A stretch of DNA of 64,000 nt from an uncultured Dehalococcoidia bacterium (GTDB lineage Bacteria; Chloroflexota; Dehalococcoidia; Lucifugimonadales; CATQGZ01). Numbering within the stretch: the first letter of the stretch is position 1; each line of letters starts with the position of its first letter. The notes below the pieces were generated by a model. It saw only the letters and a list, made by a program, of their open reading frames with translations. It was not told the DNA's origin and searched no databases. The DNA is taken from NCBI GenBank assembly GCA_958295685.1, contig OY282365.1:1-64000 (forward strand), in the 5' to 3' direction. The translations under genes were made by a program, and so were the position numbers. This document shows, piece by piece, positions 1 through 9,732 of this stretch.

Positions 1-6
1 GGGTAG

Positions 7-23
7 AACCTGTCTCAGATTAG
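7..23. repeat. 17-bp inverted end, left copy
   Basis: This 17-mer is the exact reverse complement of positions 454-470, so the two bracket the first word-array element (about 464 bp) like terminal inverted repeats. A near-identical 17-mer, with one T changed to C, lies at the outer end of the copy at 42485-42501. No target-site duplication can be seen, partly because the window begins six bases to the left. Whether it marks a mobile unit is inference. Confidence 0.6.
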
Positions 24-290
24 AAGGTGTCTCGACTTGATCACCACCGTCCTGGCACGCGATCCCACCGACCGGCCTGGCCCGCGTCAGCCTGTCGTCC
101 AGAGTCAGCAGAGGCTCCAGGAAAAATTTTGTGTAACGCGCGCGGGGGGATCTGGGGGCATTTCGCGGCCATTTCGTAGCTGGGAGGGCCTCAGACGGCT
201 CGGATTTACCTGACACTATCTGACACTTTCGTGACACTAATGTGACAGTTATGTGACACTATCTGACACTTTCGTGACACTTATCTGACA

Positions 291-371
291 CTAATGTGAC
301 ACTTTCTGACAGTCAATCCAGGCGATGCAGAAGTCTTGCGGGCGGTTAGTGGAAAGTGGCGGCTGTGTCAT
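291..371 (-). other. Putative leaderless micro-ORF of copy A1 (26 aa)
   Basis: The ATG lies six bases after the -10 box, so the mRNA could begin at or next to the start codon. The peptide begins MTQPPLSTNRPQ, like the micro-ORF of the copy near 32 kb (MTQPPLSTNQPA), and stops inside the word array. Translation is unproven; the similarity may only reflect DNA repeat identity. Confidence 0.25.
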
Positions 372-377
372 GGGCAT

Positions 378-406
378 ACTCTAGCACAGCGGTTCGGGCG
401 TGTCAA
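378..406 (-). promoter_or_regulatory. Promoter of copy A1
   Basis: On the minus strand TTGACA (406-401) and TAGAGT (383-378) are separated by 17 bases, with TG one base upstream of the -10. The same promoter recurs in the copies near 9.6, 32.1 and 42.5 kb. The conserved module directly abuts the -35. Confidence 0.75.
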
Positions 407-487
407 TTGTCTGAATCAGGATTCCCAGGATTGGGAGGCGCCTACACCGCCTACTAATCTGAGACAGGTTCAACGAGCACACGACGT

Positions 488-517
488 TTGACGCGAGGTG
501 CGGCAGCGTGCTACTAT
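488..517 (+). promoter_or_regulatory. Promoter of the ilv-leu operon
   Basis: TTGACG (488-493) and TACTAT (512-517) are 18 bases apart. Transcription would begin near 524, just before the T-box stem I, giving a leader of about 385 nt ahead of ilvB. Confidence 0.6.
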
Positions 518-523
518 GAGGGA

Positions 524-854
524 CGTTGGCGGATACACGTACAGGCGTTGATGGGGAGTAGTACCTAGGTCACCGGGCAGAGAGAGCCGGCGCGCGGTGG
601 GAGTCCGGCCCCAGGAGCCTTGGGAACTCGCCCCTGAGTCCCCGAACTGAAAGGAACGGTCAGGAGCGTGATTGCACAGACGATAGCGGCGAGGGTTGCT
701 ATCTCTGTGCGTCTGGTATCCTGACCGGATATCTCGTAGGGTCGGGCGGTCGGCACCGTTACAGCCGCATGAAGTGTCTCGGCTAGGCCGGGGAACTAGG
801 GTGGTACCGCGGGCAGCCGATTGTCCCGTCCCTTTAGCAGGGCGGGATTTTTTT
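524..854 (+). promoter_or_regulatory. T-box riboswitch (tRNA-Leu), ilv-leu leader
   Basis: The hallmark T-box sequence AGGGTGGTACCGCG is at 798-811. Upstream are stem I landmarks: GGGGAGTAGTA near 553 and the conserved CAGAGAG...GGTGGGAG stretch near 579-602. The probable specifier loop reads GAACTCGCCCCTGAG at 624-638, placing CTC (Leu) at 627-629. The variable T in TGGT would pair with a discriminator A, as in tRNA-Leu. Uncharged tRNA-Leu should stabilise the antiterminator and let transcription continue into ilvB. The T-box assignment is secure; the exact codon rests on reading stem I by eye. Confidence 0.9.
824..854 (+). terminator. T-box-controlled intrinsic terminator
   Basis: An 8-bp stem (824-831 with 840-847) is followed by seven T residues (848-854). 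It overlaps the region the antiterminator would use just downstream of the T-box sequence, the usual transcription-attenuation arrangement. ilvB begins 54 bases later. Confidence 0.85.
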
Positions 855-908
855 ATTATGTCCGCTGGACGCCGGCAGTCCCGGCGCGCGGAGTGCAGGA
901 GACAGAGC

Positions 909-2603
909 ATGAAGTTGTCAGGTGGTCAGATAGTCTGCGAGAGCCTGATTCGAGAGGGCGTGGACGTCCTATTCGGCCTTCCCGGTGGGGCGATTCTGCC
1001 CCTGTACCAGATTCTTCCCGAGTATCCTCAGCTGCGTCACATCCTGGTGCGTCACGAGCAGGGGGCGGCGCACGCGGCGGACGGCTACGCGCGGGTCACC
1101 GGGCGGCCCGGCGTCGCGTGGGCGACCTCCGGTCCCGGCGCGACGAACCTAGTAACCGGGATCGCCACGGCGCAGATGGACTCGGTGCCCATGGTGATCA
1201 TAACCGGCCAGGTATCGAGGGCGGCGATCGGCTCCGACGCGTTCCAGGAGACGGACACCACGGGCATAACCCTGCCCATCACGAAGCACAACTACCTGGT
1301 GATGCACGCCTCCGAGGTGGCGCGCGCCATCAAGGAGGCGTTCCACATAGCGAGCACGGGCCGCCCCGGGCCGGTGCTGGTCGACATTCCCAAGGACGTG
1401 TTCCAGGAGGAGACCGAGTTCGAGTATCCCGATTCGGTGGACCTGGTCGGATACAAGCCCAGAACAGAGGGCCACGCGGCGCAGATCAAGAGGGCCGCGA
1501 AGCTCATAGCGGAGTCGGAGCGGCCGGTCATACTCGCCGGGCACGGCGTGATCTTCTCGGGCGCCTACGACGAGCTGCGCGAGCTTGCCGAGAAGGCCCA
1601 GATACCGGTCATAACCACTCTCCTGGGGATCAGCTCGTTCCCGGACGACCACATGCTCTGCGTGGGGATGCCCGGTATGCACGGGGTGGCGTACGCGAGC
1701 CTGGCCATTGAGGAAGCCGACCTGCTGGTCGCTCTCGGAATGCGCTTCGACGACCGGATCACGGGCAAGGCCAGCGCCTTCGCGCTGGGCGCCAGGAAGA
1801 TTCACGTGGACATAGACCCGTCCGAGATAGGCAAGAACGTCAAGGTCGACGTGCCGATCGTCGGCGACCTCAAGCGGGTGCTCCAGAAGTTGAACAAGTA
1901 CGTGAAGCCCTCCACGCACGTCGAGTGGGTTCAGCGGATCGAGCATCTCAAGAGCGAGCACCCGTCCATGAACATCAGGGATACCGACAAGCTGCTGCCG
2001 CAGTACATCGTTCGGGAGCTGTCCGCCGCGACGGCCAGCGACGCGATCGTCGTGACAGGGGTGGGTCAGCACCAGATGTGGGCGGCCCAGCACTACGTGT
2101 TCAACGAGCCGCGCAGCTTCGTCACGTCGGGCGGGTCGGGCGCTATGGGTTACGAGGTGCCCGGCGCCATGGGCGCGCAGGTGGGAAGGCCGGACAAGGC
2201 GGTCTGGTCGATCGCCGGCGACGGCGGCTTCCAGATGACCATGGCCGAGCTGGCGACCCTGGTGGAGAACAACATCCCCGTCAAGTTCGCCATCATGAAC
2301 AACGGCTACCTCGGCATGGTTCGGCAGTGGCAGCAGTTCTTCTACAAGCGCTCCTACGTTGCCACTCACTATACCCACAACCCCGACTTCGTGAAGCTGG
2401 CCGATGCCTTCGGGATGCTGGGAATACGGGTAACCGACAAGACACAGGTCAGGCCGGCCATCGAGAAGGCCATGGCGTACGACGGCCCGGCCCTGATCGA
2501 CTTCGTGGTGGAGGAGGAGGAGAACGTCTACCCGATGATACCCGCAGGCCAGACGATCCACAGCCTGATAGAGGAGCCTGCCCCAGAGGAGGCGCGAAGA
2601 TGA
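909..2603 (+). CDS. ilvB: Acetolactate synthase large subunit
   Basis: ThDP- and FAD-dependent condensation of two pyruvates (or pyruvate and 2-oxobutyrate), the first common step of valine, leucine and isoleucine synthesis. The 564-residue length is normal. The catalytic glutamate is E50 in RHEQGAAHAADGYAR; the ThDP-binding motif GDGGFQMTMAEL begins near residue 437 and ends with IMNNGYLG. The ATG at 909 is preferred over the upstream in-frame start at 696 because 696 lies inside the T-box leader and CAGGAGA precedes 909. Overlaps ilvN by four bases and is controlled by the Leu T-box. Confidence 0.96.
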   Translation: MKLSGGQIVCESLIREGVDVLFGLPGGAILPLYQILPEYPQLRHILVRHEQGAAHAADGYARVTGRPGVAWATSGPGATNLVTGIATAQMDSVPMVIITGQVSRAAIGSDAFQETDTTGITLPITKHNYLVMHASEVARAIKEAFHIASTGRPGPVLVDIPKDVFQEETEFEYPDSVDLVGYKPRTEGHAAQIKRAAKLIAESERPVILAGHGVIFSGAYDELRELAEKAQIPVITTLLGISSFPDDHMLCVGMPGMHGVAYASLAIEEADLLVALGMRFDDRITGKASAFALGARKIHVDIDPSEIGKNVKVDVPIVGDLKRVLQKLNKYVKPSTHVEWVQRIEHLKSEHPSMNIRDTDKLLPQYIVRELSAATASDAIVVTGVGQHQMWAAQHYVFNEPRSFVTSGGSGAMGYEVPGAMGAQVGRPDKAVWSIAGDGGFQMTMAELATLVENNIPVKFAIMNNGYLGMVRQWQQFFYKRSYVATHYTHNPDFVKLADAFGMLGIRVTDKTQVRPAIEKAMAYDGPALIDFVVEEEENVYPMIPAGQTIHSLIEEPAPEEARR

Positions 2604-3151
2604 CGACCAACGGCCTGCATGAGAAGCACACCATAACCGCCCTCGTTCAGGACAAGCCCGGCGTGCTGAACCGGGTGTCGAGCATGTTCAGGCGGAGGGG
2701 CTACAACATAGCCAGCCTCGCCGTCGGGCACAGCGAGATCCCCGGCCTCTCCAGGATGACCTTCGTCGTGGAGGGTGACGAGGCGACGGTCGAACAGGTG
2801 ACCAAGCACCTGCACAAGCTGATAGACGTGATCAAGGTCTCGAACATCTCCGACGAGAACGTGGTGTCCCGCGAACTGGCGCTCATAAGGGTGAACTCGA
2901 ACGTCCACACGCGCAGCGAGATCATGCAGATCGTCGGCATCTTCAGGGCGCACATCGTCGACGTGGCCCCGTCCTCGGTGATCATCGAGGTGGTCGGGAA
3001 CCAGGACAAGGTGGACTCGCTCGCGAACCTGCTCAAGAGCTTCGGGGTGACCGAGGTCATGCGGACGGGCACGATAGCGATGAGCCGCGGCATGGGCTCC
3101 GCCGCCGCGGGTTCCAACGGCTCGAAGATGCGCCTCGAAGGGGGCGTCTAG
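2600..3151 (+). CDS. ilvN: Acetolactate synthase small (regulatory) subunit
   Basis: Regulatory partner of IlvB that confers feedback control by branched-chain amino acids. An N-terminal ACT domain starts near residue 9 (HTITALVQDKPGVLNRVSSM), followed by a second ACT-like region and the LLKSFGV.EVMRTG segment typical of the family. At 183 residues it is slightly long because of a glycine/serine-rich tail. The ATG overlaps the ilvB stop (ATGA), implying translational coupling. Confidence 0.95.
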   Translation: MTTNGLHEKHTITALVQDKPGVLNRVSSMFRRRGYNIASLAVGHSEIPGLSRMTFVVEGDEATVEQVTKHLHKLIDVIKVSNISDENVVSRELALIRVNSNVHTRSEIMQIVGIFRAHIVDVAPSSVIIEVVGNQDKVDSLANLLKSFGVTEVMRTGTIAMSRGMGSAAAGSNGSKMRLEGGV

Positions 3152-3238
3152 GGCGGGCCGCTGGAGTTGAAACTTTCAGGATCGAGAACCGTGAACTCAT
3201 GAACAAGGCGGCGCTTTAGCCGAAGAGGGAGCAGCCAG

Positions 3239-4237
3239 ATGGCCGAGATGTACTACGACAACGACGCGGACCTGTCCATTCTCCAGGACAGGCCGATTGG
3301 CGTCATCGGATACGGAAGCCAGGGCCACGCTCACGCCCTGAACCTGAAGGACAGCGGGCTCGACGTCAGCGTGGGTCTGTACGAGGGAAGCAGGAGCTGG
3401 TCCAAGGCCGAGGAAGACGGCCTCAGCGTGGGCCTCGCCGCCGACGTCTCCCGCGATTCCGACGTCATCATGGTGCTGATCCCGGACCACACGCAGGCGG
3501 AGGTGTACAGAGAGTCGATCCTCCCTAACCTGCTTCCCGGCAAGACGCTGATGTTCGCCCACGGATTCAACATCCACTACGGGACGATCCAGCCCCCGGA
3601 CAGCATCGACGTCTCCATGGTCGCGCCGAAGGCCCCGGGCCACAGGATGCGGGAGGTCTTCACTCGGGGGTCCGGGGTGCCGGGGCTGCTCGCCATCGAG
3701 CAGAACGTCACCGGGAGGGCGCGAGAGATTGGGTTGGCCTACGCCAGGGGCATCGGATGCACCCGCGCGGGCGTGCTGGACACGACGTTCAAGGAGGAGA
3801 CCGAGACCGACCTGTTCGGAGAGCAGTCGGTGCTCTGCGGAGGCGTGACCGCCCTGATCAAGGCAGCCTTCGAGACGCTGGTGGAGGCGGGATACCAGCC
3901 CGAGTCGGCGTACTTCGAGTGCATGCACGAGCTCAAGCTGATCGTGGACCTGCTCTACCAGGGCGGCATGGAGTACATGCGCTACTCGGTCAGCGACACC
4001 GCGGAGTACGGCGACTACTCGCGCGGCCCGGTCGTCGTGGACGAGCACGTGAAGGAGAACATGAAGAAGGTGCTTGCCGCGGTGCAGGACGGCAGCTTCG
4101 CCCGCGAGTGGATAGCGGAGAACGACGAGGGCCGCCCGCGCTTCAACCGCCTCCGCAAGGAGAACGCCGAGCATCCCATAGAGTCGGTGGGCAAGGAACT
4201 GCGGGGGATGATGTCGTTCCTGAAAGACGCGGACTAA
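3239..4237 (+). CDS. ilvC: Ketol-acid reductoisomerase, class I
   Basis: Converts 2-acetolactate to 2,3-dihydroxyisovalerate with NAD(P)H and magnesium. Shows the Rossmann motif GVIGYGSQGHAHALN near residues 20-34 and the knotted C-terminal domain (DTTFKEETETDLFGEQ, then the SAYFECMHELKLIVDL helix). The 332-residue length fits the short class I form. A GAGGGAG ribosome site lies 10 bases before the ATG. Third gene of the T-box operon. Confidence 0.96.
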   Translation: MAEMYYDNDADLSILQDRPIGVIGYGSQGHAHALNLKDSGLDVSVGLYEGSRSWSKAEEDGLSVGLAADVSRDSDVIMVLIPDHTQAEVYRESILPNLLPGKTLMFAHGFNIHYGTIQPPDSIDVSMVAPKAPGHRMREVFTRGSGVPGLLAIEQNVTGRAREIGLAYARGIGCTRAGVLDTTFKEETETDLFGEQSVLCGGVTALIKAAFETLVEAGYQPESAYFECMHELKLIVDLLYQGGMEYMRYSVSDTAEYGDYSRGPVVVDEHVKENMKKVLAAVQDGSFAREWIAENDEGRPRFNRLRKENAEHPIESVGKELRGMMSFLKDAD

Positions 4238-4260
4238 GGGCAGGACGCTTCGGCAGGCCG

Positions 4261-5238
4261 ATGATGAGCGTGAGCGAGCGGACGGAGAACACGAACGGCA
4301 GCGCAGCCGCCGTTCCCATGAGCGGGGATGGTCCCAACGGCCCCGGCCGCGGGGACTCGGTGCGGGCGCTGCCCGACCGTGTGGTGAACGTCGCCTCGGT
4401 CCCGCAGCTGAGCCCCCTGCGTTATCCGGGCGGCAAGACGTGGCTCGTGCCGCGCATACGAAGATGGCTGGAGAGTCTCGAACACCGCCCCGATGTGTTC
4501 GTCGAGCCGTTCGCGGGCGGCGCCGTCGCGTCCCTCACCGCCGTAATGGAGGGGCTGGCGGATCGGGCGGCGCTGTGCGAAATCGACCCGGACATTGCGC
4601 GCCTGTGGCGCTGCATAATCGGCGAGTCCGAGCGGCTGGCTGAGATGGTGGAAGGGTTCGATGCGACCCCCGACAACGTGCGGGCCGCGCTCGCCGAGAC
4701 GAGTGAGGACGAGGCGCGCGCCGCGTTCAAGACGCTGGTACGGAATCGGGTCAACCGCGGCGGCATTCTGGCCAAGGGCGCGTCGGCAATGAGGGCGGGA
4801 GAGAACGGCAACGGCGTCGCGTCGCGGTGGTACGCCAAGACGCTGGCCGCCCGCATCAGAGCCATCGGGAGATTCGCCCACCGCCTCGACGTCCTTCAGG
4901 GAGACGGGATGAGCCTCATCGCTCACTACAGGGACAACCGCTCGGCGGCGTTCTTCGTGGACCCCCCGTACACGGCGGCCGGGAAGCGCGCCGGCAGGCG
5001 TCTATATGACCACAACGAGATCGACCACGAAGCCCTGTTCCAGAGCATGGCGGCCGTGAAGGGGCCTTTCATGATGACGTATGACCAGAACGCCGAGGTC
5101 ATCGGACTGGCGCGGAGACACGGCTTCTGCCTGGCAAAGGTCCCGATGAAGAACACCCACCACGACACCGCGTATGAGTTGCTGATCACGTCGAGCGAGC
5201 TGCCGGAGCGAGCAGAGCGGCAGGCGGTCACCCCGTGA
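4261..5238 (+). CDS. D12-class N6-adenine DNA methyltransferase (Dam-like)
   Basis: Transfers a methyl group from S-adenosylmethionine to adenine N6 in DNA. Family marks are LRYPGGKTWLVPRI near residue 54, the AdoMet-binding FVEPFAGG near 80-87, and the catalytic DPPY at 234-237. Length is 325 residues. About 45 residues of low-complexity N-terminus precede the fold, so a later start such as 4318 is possible. It sits 23 bases after ilvC and before leuA on the same strand, probably in the amino-acid operon. No cognate endonuclease is adjacent. Target sequence unknown. Confidence 0.88.
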   Translation: MMSVSERTENTNGSAAAVPMSGDGPNGPGRGDSVRALPDRVVNVASVPQLSPLRYPGGKTWLVPRIRRWLESLEHRPDVFVEPFAGGAVASLTAVMEGLADRAALCEIDPDIARLWRCIIGESERLAEMVEGFDATPDNVRAALAETSEDEARAAFKTLVRNRVNRGGILAKGASAMRAGENGNGVASRWYAKTLAARIRAIGRFAHRLDVLQGDGMSLIAHYRDNRSAAFFVDPPYTAAGKRAGRRLYDHNEIDHEALFQSMAAVKGPFMMTYDQNAEVIGLARRHGFCLAKVPMKNTHHDTAYELLITSSELPERAERQAVTP

Positions 5239-5296
5239 GCAGCCGGAGGACGTGATGACACGTCGACAGGAGGAAACCCGCGTAGTCCGCCGGTGC

Positions 5297-5321
5297 GGCC
5301 CGGCCCTGACAGGGCCCGGCC
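5297..5321 (+). other. GC-rich hairpin between methyltransferase gene and leuA
   Basis: Two 11-base arms (5297-5307 and 5311-5321) pair with a single mismatch around a 3-base loop. No T-tract follows, so it is not a standard intrinsic terminator; it could stabilise mRNA ends or attenuate into leuA. The rest of 5239-5394 shows no recognised site except the leuA ribosome site. Confidence 0.4.
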
Positions 5322-5394
5322 TGGCGGACTGCGTTGCCCTTCGAGGCCCTGATCATCGGCACGTCGACTGAAGAGAAGCGGAAGGAGAAACGAG

Positions 5395-6945
<1,551 letters not shown>

Positions 6946-6962
6946 CTCAGGAGCAAGCCAAC

Positions 6963-8363
6963 GTGACCCCGAAGACCATCCTCGAAAAGATCTGGGACGC
7001 CCACCTGGTCCACGAGGCCCAGGGCGAGCCTGCCGTGCTCTACGTCGACCTCCACCTGGTGCACGAGGTCACGTCGGCTCAGGCCTTCGAGGGCCTGCGC
7101 CTGGCAGGGCGCAGCGTTCGAAGGCCCGACCTGACCATCGCCACCGCAGACCACAACACGCCCACCTGGGACCGCTCCCTGCCCATCACCGACCCGATCT
7201 CGAAGCAGCAGCTGGACGCGCTGTCCCGCAACTGCGAGGAGTTCGGCATAACCCTGTACGACATGCACAGCCCGAACCAGGGGATCGTGCACATAATCGG
7301 GCCGGAGCAGGGCTACACCCAGCCGGGCAAGACCATCGTCTGCGGCGACAGCCACACGTCGACGCACGGCGCCTTCGGCGCCTTCGCCATCGGCATCGGA
7401 ACAACGCAGGTGGAGCTGGTGCTGGCGACCCAGTGCATCGTTCAGCCAAAGTTCAAGACCATGGAGATCAGGATCGACGGCCCGCTTCCGGCGGGAGTGA
7501 CCGCCAAGGACCTAGTGCTGGGCGTGATCGGCAGGATCGGCATCGGCGGAGCCGCCGGACACGCGGTCGAGTTCACCGGCGAAGCCGTCCGCTCCCTCTC
7601 CATGGAGGGCCGCATGACGGTCTGCAACATGTCCATCGAGGCGGGAGCAAGGGCGGGCATGGTCGCTCCCGACGACACCACGTTCGAATACATGAGAGGG
7701 CGGCCGAACGTGCCCCAGGGCAGCGGCTTCGAGGCCGCCGTCGAGGAGTGGCGCGCGCTGCCGACCGACCCGGGCGCGCGGTTCGATACCCTCATAGAGA
7801 TCGACGGCCGCAGGCTCGAGCCCTACGTGACCTGGGGAACCAACCCCGCAATGGTGGCCCCGGTGACCGGCCGAGTGCCGGACCCCGGCTCCTTCCAGGC
7901 CGCCGGGGACAGAGAAGCGGCCGCGCGGGCGCTGGAGTACATGGACCTGGAACCCGATACCCCGATGGAGGAAGTCCACGTCGACAAGGTCTTCATCGGG
8001 TCGTGCACCAACGCCCGTATCGAAGACCTCAGGGCCGCAGCCGCCGTCGTCCGCGACCGGAAGGTCAAGGAGGGCGTGCACGCCCTCGTGGTGCCGGGGT
8101 CGAATGCGGTGAAGAGGCAGGCCGAGGAGGAAGGAATAGCGGGCATCTTCCAAGACGCGGGGTTCGATTGGCGCGAGGCCGGATGCTCCATGTGCCTCGG
8201 GATGAATCCCGACGTTCTGCAGCCCGGCGAACGGTGCGCCTCCACCTCGAACCGCAACTTCGAAGGTCGTCAGGGTAAGGGCGGCCGGACGCATCTGGTC
8301 AGCCCCCAGATGGCGGCCGCGGCGGCGATAGCGGGCCACTTCGTGGACATACGGGAGTGGTAG
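6963..8363 (+). CDS. leuC: 3-isopropylmalate dehydratase large subunit
   Basis: Aconitase-family iron-sulfur subunit that isomerises 2- to 3-isopropylmalate with LeuD. Cluster ligands are seen in FIGSCTNARIEDL near residue 345 and CSMCLGMNPD near 407; the GDSHTSTHGAFGAFAIGIG motif is near 129. The 466-residue length is normal. Starts at GTG 17 bases after leuA. The mature enzyme needs leuD, which follows. Confidence 0.95.
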   Translation: MTPKTILEKIWDAHLVHEAQGEPAVLYVDLHLVHEVTSAQAFEGLRLAGRSVRRPDLTIATADHNTPTWDRSLPITDPISKQQLDALSRNCEEFGITLYDMHSPNQGIVHIIGPEQGYTQPGKTIVCGDSHTSTHGAFGAFAIGIGTTQVELVLATQCIVQPKFKTMEIRIDGPLPAGVTAKDLVLGVIGRIGIGGAAGHAVEFTGEAVRSLSMEGRMTVCNMSIEAGARAGMVAPDDTTFEYMRGRPNVPQGSGFEAAVEEWRALPTDPGARFDTLIEIDGRRLEPYVTWGTNPAMVAPVTGRVPDPGSFQAAGDREAAARALEYMDLEPDTPMEEVHVDKVFIGSCTNARIEDLRAAAAVVRDRKVKEGVHALVVPGSNAVKRQAEEEGIAGIFQDAGFDWREAGCSMCLGMNPDVLQPGERCASTSNRNFEGRQGKGGRTHLVSPQMAAAAAIAGHFVDIREW

Positions 8364-8439
8364 GCAGATTCCCAGTCAAGCTGAACGCCGCGTTGAAGAA
8401 TCCATAGACTGCGGCGAGCCGCAGGCACGGAGCCGATAG

Positions 8440-9081
8440 ATGGAACCCTTCGTCAGGCTGACGGGCGTAGTTGCGCCCCTGGACAGGATCGACGTCGATA
8501 CGGACGCCATAGTGCCCGCCCAGTTTCTGAAGCGCGTGGAGCGGACCGGCTTCGGCCAGTTCCTCTTCTACTCGTGGAGGTTCCTGCCGGACGGCCTGCC
8601 CAACCCCGACTTCGTTCTGAACAGGCCAGGGTATGAGGACGCCTCGATCCTCGTGACCGGCCGCAACTTCGGCTCCGGCTCGTCCAGGGAGCACGCTCCC
8701 TGGGCCATACTGGACTACGGCATACGAGCCGTCATCGCGCCGAGCTTCGCCGACATCTTCCAGAAGAACTGCTTCGAGAACGGCATCGCCCCGGTCATCC
8801 TTCCGCAGGAGCAGGTCGACGCCGTCATGGAGCGGGCGAAGGCCCGGCCGGGCTTCCGTCTGACCGTCGACCTGGAACGCTGCGTCGTGGTCGATGCGGA
8901 CGGCGAGAGCTTCAGCCTGCCCTTTCGGATGCACGACGACCCCGACACCCACGAGTTCCGGAGGCTGGCGCTGCTGAAGGGCCTCGACGAGATCGACCTG
9001 GTGCTGGCTCACGAAGAAGCGATCGCCGGCTTCGAAGCGCGGCGCGGGCCGCACGGAGGCGTCCTGGCCGGACCGCGATGA
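8440..9081 (+). CDS. leuD: 3-isopropylmalate dehydratase small subunit
   Basis: Swivel-domain partner of LeuC. Contains the substrate-binding loop GRNFGSGSSREHAPWAI near residue 69 and the opening DRIDVDTDAIVPAQFLK. The 213-residue length is typical. It overlaps the following unknown gene by four bases (ATGA). No leuB is found in the window, so 3-isopropylmalate dehydrogenase must be encoded elsewhere. Confidence 0.95.
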   Translation: MEPFVRLTGVVAPLDRIDVDTDAIVPAQFLKRVERTGFGQFLFYSWRFLPDGLPNPDFVLNRPGYEDASILVTGRNFGSGSSREHAPWAILDYGIRAVIAPSFADIFQKNCFENGIAPVILPQEQVDAVMERAKARPGFRLTVDLERCVVVDADGESFSLPFRMHDDPDTHEFRRLALLKGLDEIDLVLAHEEAIAGFEARRGPHGGVLAGPR

Positions 9082-9443
9082 CCTCCCCACATGCCGAGAT
9101 CGCCGACTACGCCGACGAGCTGCTGGCCACACCCCGCGCCCACCTTCGCCTGGAGCTGACGCAGGACACCGACGGCCTGGCTCTCCTGCACGACGGCCGT
9201 CCTCTGGTACGCTGCTTCCTCACCAGGCAGGGCATACTGGCCGGCGGATTCATGGCCCGGGCGCTCGGCGTGCCCTTGCCCCCGCTGGGAGAAACGACCC
9301 ACGCCAGAGTCTCCACGGGAGTCCTGTACCGCGCGGTCGGAGTGGCGTCGCTGGACTTCGACTCGGAGGCCTCCCACCTCCTGCTGGAGCGGCTGCTGGA
9401 GGAGGCCGACATGCAGCGCGGCGGATCATCCGACGAGACGTAG
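9078..9443 (+). CDS. Unknown 121-residue protein at the end of the ilv-leu operon
   Basis: I do not recognise this protein. The ATG overlaps the leuD stop, which strongly supports translation. It is soluble, without membrane segments or a signal peptide, with an acidic helical C-terminus (LLLERLLEEADM) and a central ILAGGFMARALGVPLPPLGE stretch. Its place suggests a link to branched-chain amino acid metabolism, but nothing in the sequence gives a function. Confidence 0.7.
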   Translation: MTSPHAEIADYADELLATPRAHLRLELTQDTDGLALLHDGRPLVRCFLTRQGILAGGFMARALGVPLPPLGETTHARVSTGVLYRAVGVASLDFDSEASHLLLERLLEEADMQRGGSSDET

Positions 9444-9613
9444 AAGCCCAAGTCCCTGTATCAATCCAGACGCGCAGAGGCGACCCACAAATCGCCCGCG
9501 CCGTCCCATCATTCAGACACCCAATCCGGCACAGCCTGACGTCCATCACGCCGCCCGGCCGAATTGGGGAGGGGGATTGGTCCCAATCCTGAGAATCCTG
9601 ATTCAGACAACCC

Positions 9614-9642
9614 TTGACGACACCGAACCGCTGTGCTAGAGT
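9614..9642 (+). promoter_or_regulatory. Promoter of copy A2, facing the cupin/NHL genes
   Basis: TTGACG (9614-9619), 17-base spacer, TAGAGT (9637-9642), with TG one base upstream of the -10. It is the only good promoter before the cupin gene at 9894, so the transcript would carry the whole word array as its 5' leader. Confidence 0.75.
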
Positions 9643-9648
9643 ATCCCC

Positions 9649-9732
9649 ATGACACAGCCCCAGCCATCTCCCTACAACCAGCCCGCGGCTCCTGAAGCGC
9701 CTGTCGCAAAGTGTCGCATAGGTGTCGCATAG
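9649..9732 (+). other. Putative leaderless micro-ORF of copy A2 (27 aa)
   Basis: ATG six bases after the -10; the peptide begins MTQPQPSPYNQPA and stops at the TAG formed by an array unit. No ribosome site is possible. Positionally equivalent ORFs occur in the copies near 0.37, 32.06 and 42.58 kb. Confidence 0.25.

Larger units (their letters stand above)
119..470 (-). repeat. Word-array leader element, type A, copy A1
   Basis: Read on the minus strand the order is: outer end (454-470), module with AATCCTGGGAATCCTGATTC (407-434), promoter, ATG at 371, an array of about ten TGTC words at 205-312 (TGTCAGAT, TGTCACAT and TGTCACGA mixed), then the core CCCTCCCAGCTACGAAATGG near 165-187 and an A/T-rich tail at 119-132. 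This is the most degenerate type A copy: the inverted word expected after the core is not recognisable. It points off the left edge of the window, so its target gene is not visible. Confidence 0.75.

Noticed and set aside
1..115. Possible gene start on the minus strand running off the left edge
   Set aside because: About 39 codons are open with no standard start codon or ribosome site, and the stretch includes the 17-bp inverted end. Copy A1 faces it, so a gene is possible, but the sequence shown cannot support one.
1149..2561. Long minus-strand reading frame opposite ilvB
   Set aside because: It is the antisense shadow of ilvB in high-GC DNA; the plus frame has full family motifs.
4261..5238. 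Complete restriction-modification system with the HsdR-like gene at 14.9 kb
   Set aside because: A D12 methyltransferase and an HsdR-N fragment belong to different system types and lie 10 kb apart on opposite strands.
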